The notes beneath the pieces were generated by a model, which made no database searches, was not told where the DNA came from, and saw only the letters and a program-made list of their open reading frames with translations. Positions 57,589-64,000 of a stretch of 64,000 nucleotides of DNA are shown here, one piece after another. The first letter of the stretch is position 1; the number at the start of each line of letters is the position of its first letter. The position numbers were made by a program, and so were the translations under genes. Source of the DNA: Actinophytocola xinjiangensis (GTDB taxonomy: Bacteria > Actinomycetota > Actinomycetes > Mycobacteriales > Pseudonocardiaceae). The stretch lies in NCBI RefSeq assembly GCF_001921215.1, contig NZ_MSIF01000007.1, positions 62,001-126,000 on the forward strand, written 5' to 3'.

Positions 57589-58620
57589 TCCGCTGTCGTT
57601 CCCGTCACTGACCGCTACCAGCGGCCGCTGCGCAATCTGCGCATCTCGGTCACCGACCGGTGCAACCTGCGCTGCCGCTACTGCATGCCGGAGGCGGAGT
57701 ACGTCTGGCTGCCGCGCAAGGACCTGCTGACCTTCGAGGAGATCTCGACCCTGGTCGACGTGTTCATGTCGCTGGGGGTGGACAAGGTCCGGATCACCGG
57801 CGGCGAGCCGCTGCTGCGGCACGACCTGCCGACACTGGTCGGCATGCTCGCCCCCAAACCCGGCCTGCGCGACCTGGCGATGACCACCAACGGGGTGCTG
57901 CTCGCCGACCACGTCTCGGCGCTGCGCGACGCGGGCCTCGGACGGATCACGGTGAGCCTGGACACGCTGCGTGCCGACCGGTCCAAGACACTGTCGCAAC
58001 GGAACTCGCACCCGCAGGTGCTGGCGGGCCTGGCCTCGGTGGCCCCCGCCGGCTTCACCGACACGAAGATCGACACCGTGGCGATGCGCGGCGTCAACGA
58101 CGACGAACTCGTCGACCTGATCGAGTACGGGCGGACGGTGCCGGCCGAGGTGCGGTTCATCGAGTACATGGACGTGGGTGGGGCCACCACGTGGTCGCCG
58201 GACCTGGTGCTGTCCCGGGCGTCGATGCTGAGCACGTTGCGCGCGCACTACGGCGAGATCCGGCCTGTCGCCCGGGTCGACGCGGCGCCCGCCGACCGTT
58301 TCCTGCTGCCCGACGGGACCGTGTTCGGGATCGTTTCCTCCACCACCCAGCCGTTCTGCGGGACGTGCGACCGGAGTCGGTTGACGGCCGACGGGATGTG
58401 GTTCCGGTGTTTGTACGCGATGGTGGGGACCAATTTGCGGGATCCGTTGCGGGATGGGGCTTCCTTTGAGGAGCTTCGGGGGTTGATCGGTGGGATCTGG
58501 GGAGAGCGGGAGGATCGGGGGGCGGTGGATCGGCTGGCTGAGCGGGACCGGACCCCGTTCGTCCCGGTGGCGGCGCTGAAGGCCAATCCGCATCTGGAGA
58601 TGCACACCCGAGGGGGTTGA
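57586..58620 (+). CDS. moaA: GTP 3',8-cyclase MoaA
   Basis: 344 residues, radical SAM enzyme of molybdenum cofactor synthesis. N-terminal cluster C26-x3-C30-x2-C33 ([14 protein letters not shown]), then [10 protein letters not shown]. The C-terminal second cluster has [16 protein letters not shown]. It ends in Gly-Gly (HTRGG), as catalytically needed. GTG 57586 places the family motif [14 protein letters not shown] at the usual distance. Other mo genes are not in the window. Ends 18 bases from convergent coaE. Confidence 0.96.
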   Translation: MSAVVPVTDRYQRPLRNLRISVTDRCNLRCRYCMPEAEYVWLPRKDLLTFEEISTLVDVFMSLGVDKVRITGGEPLLRHDLPTLVGMLAPKPGLRDLAMTTNGVLLADHVSALRDAGLGRITVSLDTLRADRSKTLSQRNSHPQVLAGLASVAPAGFTDTKIDTVAMRGVNDDELVDLIEYGRTVPAEVRFIEYMDVGGATTWSPDLVLSRASMLSTLRAHYGEIRPVARVDAAPADRFLLPDGTVFGIVSSTTQPFCGTCDRSRLTADGMWFRCLYAMVGTNLRDPLRDGASFEELRGLIGGIWGEREDRGAVDRLAERDRTPFVPVAALKANPHLEMHTRGG

Positions 58621-58638
58621 TTTCTTTTCCGGGGAAGG

Positions 58639-59814
58639 TCAAGCACGCCAACCAACCCGCTCAGCCCACTCCTGCGCCCGCGACGCCCCTTCGGCGAACC
58701 ACGCCTCCTTCGCCTCCTCGTAACGCTCGGTATCACCCTCGTACAGAGCGGACAGTCGCTCCTTCACCCCCCGATACTCCTCAAGAACCCCCTCCTCCCC
58801 CCGAATCCAGGCAGGGAACAACAAAGCCAACCGCCAGCCGGGACTCCCCTTCACCCGAAGATGGACCTGCGCGAGCCGCCCAGGGTCCGCGGACTCGTGC
58901 AAGCGCTTTCCCCGGTCGTCCGGATCCTGGGGCTCATCCTGTGAGACATGTGGCGCGAGGGGAAACCCGGCGGCGGCCAGTGGCTCGGCGAAGGCGTCGG
59001 CCTGGTCGAGGGACTCGACGGTGAGCTGCAGGTCGATGATGTCCCTGGCAGGCAGCCCGGGAACCGACGTCGACCCGATGTGGTCGACCCGCGCCGACGG
59101 GTCACCGATCCCCGCACGGATCCTGGCGATCAGACGTTCGGCCTGGGCCGACCACGCCGGGTCGTAGGACCTGAGCCGAGGGCCGCCGTACTGGTTGGCG
59201 TGGCCCAGACGGATGTTGCTCTCGTACCGCACCAGCCGGTCGGCCCACAGGGCGTCGACCTCGGCGAGGATCTCGTCGACCCAGCCGCCGTTGTCGAGCC
59301 AGACGTCGGCGACGGCACGGCGGGCCTCCTCGGACGCCTGCGCGGCGATCCGCGCCCGGGCGTCCGCCTCCGGCATGCCCCGGTCCCTGACCACCCGGGC
59401 GACGCGGGTCTCCACCGGCGCGTCGACCACGATGACCAGGTGGTACGCGGGGCCGATGGCGTTCTCGACGAGCAGCGGCACGTCGTGGACGACGATCGCG
59501 TCGGCGGGGGCGGCGGCCATGAGCTGGCCGGTGCGCTCGGCGATCAGCGGGTGGACGATCGACGTCAGCGTCGTGCGGGCGGCGTCGTCGTTGAACACCC
59601 GGGCGGCGAGGCGGGCACGGTCCAGGGCACCGGCGGCGTCGAGGATGTCGTCCCCGAAGGCGCCGGCGACGGCCGCCAGACCCGGCGTCCCCGGCTCCAC
59701 GACCTCACGAGCCAACCGATCGGCGTCGATGACCACCGCGCCGTGCTCGGCCAGCCGACCGGCCACAGTGGATTTCCCGGAGCCGATCCCGCCGGTCAGG
59801 CCTACTCTCAGCAT
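58639..59814 (-). CDS. coaE: Dephospho-CoA kinase fused to GrpB/UPF0157 domain
   Basis: 391 residues. CoaE part at about 1-200: P-loop GLTGGIGSGKSTVA, DADRLAREVV, HDVPLLVENA. Performs the last step of CoA synthesis. The C-terminal GrpB domain (about 212-391) has RLRSYDPAWSAQAERL, DHIGSTSVPGLPARDIIDLQ, and QVHLRVKGSP; it belongs to the nucleotidyltransferase superfamily. The same fusion exists in M. tuberculosis CoaE. ATG 59814. Confidence 0.95.
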   Translation of the reverse strand: MLRVGLTGGIGSGKSTVAGRLAEHGAVVIDADRLAREVVEPGTPGLAAVAGAFGDDILDAAGALDRARLAARVFNDDAARTTLTSIVHPLIAERTGQLMAAAPADAIVVHDVPLLVENAIGPAYHLVIVVDAPVETRVARVVRDRGMPEADARARIAAQASEEARRAVADVWLDNGGWVDEILAEVDALWADRLVRYESNIRLGHANQYGGPRLRSYDPAWSAQAERLIARIRAGIGDPSARVDHIGSTSVPGLPARDIIDLQLTVESLDQADAFAEPLAAAGFPLAPHVSQDEPQDPDDRGKRLHESADPGRLAQVHLRVKGSPGWRLALLFPAWIRGEEGVLEEYRGVKERLSALYEGDTERYEEAKEAWFAEGASRAQEWAERVGWRA

Positions 59815-59935
59815 GCCGGCATTGTGTCAGGGGACGTGGCCAAGCTGTTATGTGGTGATCTGGGAGTGTTGAGCACTGGTTTCGTGGGCGGATCGCTTAC
59901 GGTAGCCGGCAACTGGTCACCCATATGGAGGACTT

Positions 59936-60163
59936 ATGCGGGGTTGGGGGACGCGGCGACCAGGCAAGCACCGACTCGGGACACCCGGGTTGCGGCACTG
60001 CCTGGACTACCGATCGGTCGCGAACGCACTGGCCGAGTACCGACGCGGCTGGGTCACGGGGATCCTCATGCCCACCGCCCGACACAGCCTGGCCGGCCTA
60101 CGCCGCCGAGCCGCCGCGGCGGCCGCCGAGCGCGCCTGGGCACCGGCGGTCGCACTCCGATGA
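59936..60163 (+). CDS. Small basic hypothetical protein (75 aa)
   Basis: ATG 59936 has a TGGAGG site five bases upstream, which is the main support. The protein is Arg/Ala-rich ([33 protein letters not shown]). No family recognised. Divergent from coaE. Third-position GC is high but with more A-ending codons than housekeeping genes. A 25-codon frame overlaps its stop. Confidence 0.45.
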   Translation: MRGWGTRRPGKHRLGTPGLRHCLDYRSVANALAEYRRGWVTGILMPTARHSLAGLRRRAAAAAAERAWAPAVALR

Positions 60164-60237
60164 CGACCACGCCACCAGCGTCCGGCTTCCTGTTACCCCG
60201 CTCCCCGCACGCCACGCCCCGGCGGGACGCCCACTAA
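60160..60237 (+). CDS. Possible 25-residue peptide overlapping the preceding gene
   Basis: ATG overlaps the preceding TGA (ATGA) and the frame closes at TAA 60235-60237. It contains a TTA leucine codon, rare in such genomes and linked to bldA control in streptomycetes. The sequence (GFLLPRSPHATPRRDAH at its end) matches nothing I know. Only the coupling arrangement supports it. Confidence 0.2.
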   Translation: MTTTPPASGFLLPRSPHATPRRDAH

Positions 60238-60269
60238 CCCGCCCGGCCCTCACTCCCGCGACCGGCCCA

Positions 60270-60455
60270 CCCCCGACGCGGCGATACCCCCTGCCCACCT
60301 CGCCCACCTGGACGCGGCGATACCCCCTGCCACCTCGCCCACCCCGACGCGGCGATACCCCCTGCCACCTCGCCTACCCCGACGCGGCGGTGCCTCCTGC
60401 CGACCTCGCCCACCCCCGACGCGGCGGTGCCCCCTGCCCGCCTCCCCTGCCGACG
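60270..60455. repeat. Five-copy 35-37 bp tandem repeat
   Basis: Each unit contains GACGCGGCG(A/G)T(A/G)CC(C/T)CCTGCC followed by (C)ACCTCGCCCACCCC. Copies of GACGCGGCG start at 60275, 60311, 60346, 60381 and 60418. Copies 1-3 read GATACC, copies 4-5 GGTGCC. The period is not a multiple of three, which argues against a coding repeat. Confidence 0.85.
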
Positions 60456-61000
60456 GCCGGATGGACCCGCCCGAGTCCCTCGCCAACAGCGAACCGGCCA
60501 CCTCCCGACCACACACGACACCCGTCGCCCCCACCCCGCCGCTCACGCCTCCAAAACTGTCGGTGGTGATCGGTAACCTGAAAAGAGGGGTCCCCCAGGG
60601 CCGGTGCGATGCAGGTCGGCGGGCGGATTTGCATTCGCGCATCTCGCGGGCTGGGTGGGGAGCTGACGGGTGATGGAAGGCGAGGAGGGGTGCGCGGAGC
60701 GGAGGACGTACGCGGCGGCACGGTGGCGTTGCGGTGGCGAGACGCCACCGTGGCGCGGTCGCACGGTCGCGCAGTCGCACGGTCGCGGGCGTCACGGTGG
60801 CGGGCGGCGGGGCGGCTGGGTGGCGGGGATGCGTGGGCGGCTCGGAGAGGGCACAGGCAGTCGCGGACCAGCGTGTCGCGTTCCTCCGACCCGGCCTGGG
60901 GGACGACCCTGGCGTAGTTGCGCCGCAGTGGGGCGGCCCCGCCGGAATCGGCGGCGTCCGGCGAGGTGAGCCCCTGCCGTAGGGGGACGCGGCGCGGGAC

Positions 61001-61062
61001 GGACACCGACACCGCAGACACCGACACCGTGGACGTCAACACCGTGGACGTCGACGCCGTGC
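61001..61062. repeat. Short GACACC/GTGGACGTC repeats
   Basis: Two GACACCGACACCG units are followed by GTGGACGTCAACACC and GTGGACGTCGACGCC. Twelve- to fifteen-base periodicity. Confidence 0.6.
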
Positions 61063-61225
61063 GGTATCGGTCGAAACACCGTGGGTGCACAAGCCTGAGG
61101 CGAACCAGCACTCGCAAGCGGCCGGGGGCAAGGGCCCGGGAGGCGGGCACCAACGCTCGTGGTGTTCAGGCGGGCTCCTGGAATCCTCGACGCGCGGCGA
61201 CGTTCCGTGAGCGCCCGTGAAAAGG

Positions 61226-61259
61226 CCGAGGGCCCCGCCGGCGTCGACGGGGCCCTCGG
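61226..61259 (-). terminator. Rho-independent terminator of rpsA
   Basis: Perfect 12-bp arms CCGAGGGCCCCG and CGGGGCCCTCGG with a ten-base loop begin 14 bases after the rpsA stop. On the minus strand the hairpin is followed by CCTTTTCAC. Confidence 0.88.
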
Positions 61260-61272
61260 AACGGGGTAGAAC

Positions 61273-62772
61273 TCAGATTCCGCCGGACAGCTTCTCGCGG
61301 AGGGCGGCGAGCTGCTCGTCGCTGGCGAGGGTGCCACCGCTCTTCTTCTGGGTGTCACCGCCGCCCGAGGAGTAGTTGCCGTCGCCGGCTTCGCCGGCTT
61401 CCGCGCCGCCTTCGGACTCGGCGGCAGCTTCGGCTTCGGCAGCCTTCTTGACCTGGGCCATGTGCTGCTCGTAGCGGGTGTGGGCCTCGGCGTACTGCCG
61501 CTCCCACTCCTCCCGCTGCTTGTCGAAGCCTTCCTGCCATTCCTGGGTGTCGGGGTCGAAACCCTCCGGGTAGATGTAGTTGCCCTCGCTGTCGTACTCC
61601 GCCGCCATGCCGTACTGCGTCGGGTCGAACTCGGTGTCGGGGGTGAAGCCCTCGTTCGCCTGCTTGAGGGACAGCGAGATCCGGCGCCGCTCGAGGTCGA
61701 TGTCGATGACCTTGACCATGACGTCGTTGCCGACCTGGACGACCTGCTCCGGGATCTCCACGTGGCGCTCGGCCAGCTCGGAGATGTGGACCAGACCCTC
61801 GATGCCCTCGTCCACGCGGACGAACGCGCCGAACGGCACCAGCTTCGTGACCTTGCCCGGCACGATCTGACCGATCGCGTGGGTGCGGGCGAACTGGCGC
61901 CACGGGTCTTCCTGGGTCGCCTTCAGCGACAGGGACACGCGCTCGCGCTCCATGTCGACGTCCAGCACCTCGACGGTGACCTCCTGGCCCACCTCGACCA
62001 CCTCGGACGGGTGGTCGATGTGCTTCCAGGACAGCTCCGAGACATGGACCAGACCGTCCACGCCGCCAAGGTCGACGAACGCACCGAAGTTGACGATCGA
62101 GGAGACCACGCCCTTGCGGACCTGGCCACGCTGCAGCTGGTTGAGGAACTCGCTGCGCACCTCGGACTGCGTCTGCTCCAGCCACGCGCGCCGAGACAGA
62201 ACCACGTTGTTGCGGTTCTTGTCCAGCTCGATGATCTTCGCCTCGAGCTCACGGCCGACGTAGGGCTGCAGGTCACGAACCCGGCGCATCTCGACCAGCG
62301 ACGCGGGCAGGAAGCCCCGCAGGCCGATGTCGAGAATCAGGCCGCCCTTGACGACCTCGATGACCGTGCCCTTGACCGGCTCGTCGGACTCCTTGAGCGC
62401 CTCGATCGTGCCCCAGGCCCGCTCGTACTGAGCGCGCTTCTTGGACAGGATCAGCCGGCCCTCCTTGTCCTCCTTCTGGAGGACCAGGGCCTCGACGTGG
62501 TCACCGACCTTGACGACCTCGTTCGGGTCGACGTCATGCTTGATCGACAACTCACGAGAGGGAATGACCCCCTCGGTCTTGTAGCCGATGTCGAGCAGGA
62601 CCTCGTCCCGATCGACCTTCACGATGGTGCCCTCGACGATGTCGCCATCGTTGAAGTACTTGATGGTCTTGTCGATGGCGGCGAGGAAGTCCTCCCCCGT
62701 CCCGACGTCGTTAACGGCGATCTGCTGCTTCGGCGCGGCGTCAGCCGGGACAGTGGTGGTGTCGGTGGACAT
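61273..62772 (-). CDS. rpsA: 30S ribosomal protein S1
   Basis: 499 residues. Four S1 RNA-binding repeats at about 42-112 (GDIVEGTIVKVDRDEVLLDI), 130-195, 215-285 (RGQVRKGVVSSIVNFGAFVD) and 300-370 (GQIVPGKVTKLVPFGAFVRV). A long acidic, disordered C-terminus follows, typical of actinobacterial S1. Brings mRNA to the 30S subunit. ATG 62772. Large gap to coaE differs from the tight M. tuberculosis arrangement. Confidence 0.97.
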   Translation of the reverse strand: MSTDTTTVPADAAPKQQIAVNDVGTGEDFLAAIDKTIKYFNDGDIVEGTIVKVDRDEVLLDIGYKTEGVIPSRELSIKHDVDPNEVVKVGDHVEALVLQKEDKEGRLILSKKRAQYERAWGTIEALKESDEPVKGTVIEVVKGGLILDIGLRGFLPASLVEMRRVRDLQPYVGRELEAKIIELDKNRNNVVLSRRAWLEQTQSEVRSEFLNQLQRGQVRKGVVSSIVNFGAFVDLGGVDGLVHVSELSWKHIDHPSEVVEVGQEVTVEVLDVDMERERVSLSLKATQEDPWRQFARTHAIGQIVPGKVTKLVPFGAFVRVDEGIEGLVHISELAERHVEIPEQVVQVGNDVMVKVIDIDLERRRISLSLKQANEGFTPDTEFDPTQYGMAAEYDSEGNYIYPEGFDPDTQEWQEGFDKQREEWERQYAEAHTRYEQHMAQVKKAAEAEAAAESEGGAEAGEAGDGNYSSGGGDTQKKSGGTLASDEQLAALREKLSGGI

Positions 62773-62958
62773 TGGCTAGGTGGCTCCGGTACGGATTAGT
62801 TGAGAGACGGCAGGATTTGCAGTTGTCGGCACGCGGCGGCATAGTCGCCGACGGATCCGACACGGGTGCGTACGACACCGCCAACGCCGCGCGACCGAAT
62901 CTGATTCCCTGCGAGGTGGACAGACGGGCAGCGCGATACCACTGCGCGCCGGTATCCT

Positions 62959-62972
62959 ACGTGCCCGCACGT
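62959..62972. promoter_or_regulatory. 6-2-6 palindrome in the rpsA upstream region
   Basis: ACGTGC-CC-GCACGT lies midway between rpsA and the divergent methyltransferase gene, next to a TATCCT/AGGATA element at 62953-62958. It may be a control site for either gene; no known consensus. Confidence 0.3.
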
Positions 62973-63061
62973 CGGCCGGGCAAACGTGGGTGGCTGATCA
63001 GCGCAGTTTCGGAGCAGTCACAGTGGTGCACCGCGAAGCGCGCGGCCACGAGGGGGAACGC

Positions 63062-63931
63062 ATGTCCACGCCGTCAACCGGCGAACCAACCGACCTGGAG
63101 CAGCCACCGGTCCGCCGGGCGGAACAACTGCTCGGCACCGTCGGCAGTGAACGGCGATCCGCGTCGTCGGCCGAGTCCGTCGCCGCCAACAGCGCCTGGT
63201 GGGACGCCGACGCCGACGACTACCACGTCGAACACGGCGAGTTCCTCGGCGTCAGCGACTTCGTGTGGTGCCCGGAGGCGCTGCGGGAGGCCGACGCGCG
63301 GCTGCTCGGCGAGGTCGGCGGCCGCGACGTGCTGGAGGTCGGCTGCGGGTCGGCGCCGTGCGCGCGGTGGCTGACCGCCGAGGGCGCGCGGGTCGTCGGG
63401 CTCGACCTGTCGGCCGGCATGCTGCGTTACGCCGCCGCCGCCAACGAGGCCACCGGGATCGACGTTCCGCTGGTCAGGGCCAACGCCGAACGGTTGCCGT
63501 TCGCCAGCGAGTCGTTCGACGTCGCGTGCTCGGCGTTCGGCGCGGTGCCGTTCGTGTCGTCGCTGGCCGCGGTGTTCGGCGAGGTCGCCCGGGTGCTGCG
63601 GCCCGGCGGGTCGTGGGTGTTCGCCGTGACTCACCCGATGCGGTGGATCTTCCCGGACGATCCGGGGCCCAACGGGCTGCGGGTCACCGGCTCCTACTTC
63701 GACCGCCGCCCCTACGTCGAGGTCGACGGCGACGGCCGCGCGACCTACGTGGAGTACCACCGCACGCTCGGGGACTTCGTGCGCGCCCTGACCGGCGCCG
63801 GGCTGACGATCGTCGACCTGATCGAGCCCGAGTGGCCAGACGGGCTGACCGAGGTGTGGGGCCAGTGGAGCCCGCTGCGCGGCGAACTGTTCCCCGGCAC
63901 GGCGATCTTCCGGTGCCGGCGGGTCGGGTGA
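63062..63931 (+). CDS. Class I SAM-dependent methyltransferase
   Basis: 289 residues. SAM motif I VLEVGCGSAPCARWL, acidic loop GLDLSAGMLRYA, motif II region LPFASESFDVACSAFGAVPF, motif III ARVLRPGGSWVF. The N-terminal 30 residues are polar and disordered. C-terminal segment YVEYHRTLGDFVRALTGAGL and WPDGLTEVWGQWSP is a conserved variant in actinobacteria. Substrate unknown. ATG 63062 has an AGGGGG site. Overlaps the next gene by four bases. Confidence 0.86.
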   Translation: MSTPSTGEPTDLEQPPVRRAEQLLGTVGSERRSASSAESVAANSAWWDADADDYHVEHGEFLGVSDFVWCPEALREADARLLGEVGGRDVLEVGCGSAPCARWLTAEGARVVGLDLSAGMLRYAAAANEATGIDVPLVRANAERLPFASESFDVACSAFGAVPFVSSLAAVFGEVARVLRPGGSWVFAVTHPMRWIFPDDPGPNGLRVTGSYFDRRPYVEVDGDGRATYVEYHRTLGDFVRALTGAGLTIVDLIEPEWPDGLTEVWGQWSPLRGELFPGTAIFRCRRVG

Positions 63932-64000
63932 GGGTCGCCGACGCACTGCTGGCCGCCCAGGCCGCCCGGTTCGAACGGCTCGACCCGCTGCTGCCACCCG
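63928..64000 (+). CDS. Partial gene after the methyltransferase
   Basis: GTG 63928 overlaps the methyltransferase stop (GTGA). The 24 visible residues begin VRVADALLAAQAARFERLDP, with no stop before the window edge. Too short to assign; I suspect a GNAT-type protein from similar neighbourhoods, but this is a guess. Confidence 0.5.
   Translation, partial: MRVADALLAAQAARFERLDPLLPP

Larger units (their letters stand above)
60238..61225. other. Repeat-rich gap between rpsA and the coaE region
   Basis: About 990 bases without a convincing gene. Besides the tandem repeat at 60270-60455 it holds reiterated CGGTCGCACGGTCGC blocks (about 60755-60800). It also holds GACACCGACACCG / GTGGACGTC repeats (about 61000-61062). 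Long open frames here are produced by GC-rich repeats and lack ribosome-binding sites. Confidence 0.6.

Noticed and set aside
60374-61153. 259-codon frame in the rpsA-coaE gap
   Set aside because: Composed of translated GC-rich repeats, no ribosome-binding site, no recognisable domain.

Overview
The window is very GC-rich, densely packed and full of GTG starts, short start/stop overlaps and actinobacterial gene families. Several blocks run in the same order as in Mycobacterium tuberculosis (moxR1-Rv1480-Rv1481-fabG1-inhA-hemZ; acn/acnR; gcvP-merR-Rv1829-Rv1828-garA-gcvH; uvrB/coaE/rpsA). EspG and PPE-type proteins, XRE/DUF397 pairs, SigE-type sigma factors and small lipoproteins point to a mycolate-free filamentous actinomycete of Pseudonocardiaceae type. 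The genus cannot be fixed from the sequence alone.

Layout. 1-3448: end of a Mg-chelatase-like gene, LtrA membrane protein, YcxB-like protein and two conserved hypotheticals. 3437-9162 (minus strand): moxR-DUF58-VWA, then fabG1-inhA-hemH, which covers FAS-II reduction and haem synthesis. 9303-13391: an accessory block (SigE-type sigma factor with a membrane partner, APH-type kinase, small nucleotidyltransferase, rifampicin-monooxygenase-like flavoprotein) between moxR and the RipA-like NlpC/P60 gene. 15063-26264: proline-rich membrane protein, VOC protein, aconitase, AlkA-like glycosylase, the ergothioneine genes egtDCBA and the aconitase repressor acnR. Sites matching the AcnR operator lie in front of both acnA and acnR, although the egt genes now separate them.

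26312-30134: DinB/TIGR03086 protein, two CNNM/CBS membrane proteins and a conserved hypothetical. 30135-33608: EspG, a PPE-like protein, a DUF3558 lipoprotein and a small helical protein, with no type VII core genes nearby, followed by a lipoprotein carrying an isolated SecD P1-head domain. 33648-34630: overlapping XRE/DUF5753 and DUF397 genes. 35123-42046: glycine cleavage locus with a tandem glycine riboswitch before gcvP, two MerR regulators, a DUF151 nuclease, GarA, GcvH and a CDP-alcohol phosphatidyltransferase.

42546-45581: acyl-CoA synthetase, dienoyl-CoA-isomerase-like crotonase and a 56-residue small gene. 46102-48223: MFS exporter with its TetR regulator. 48213-53873: large membrane protein, UvrB and two diverged DUF402 proteins. 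53974-58620: ABC exporter coupled to a NarL-type two-component system, then MoaA. 58639-64000: CoaE-GrpB fusion, a repeat-rich gap of about 1 kb, ribosomal protein S1, a methyltransferase and a truncated gene. No tRNA, rRNA, CRISPR array, transposase or prophage gene was recognised.
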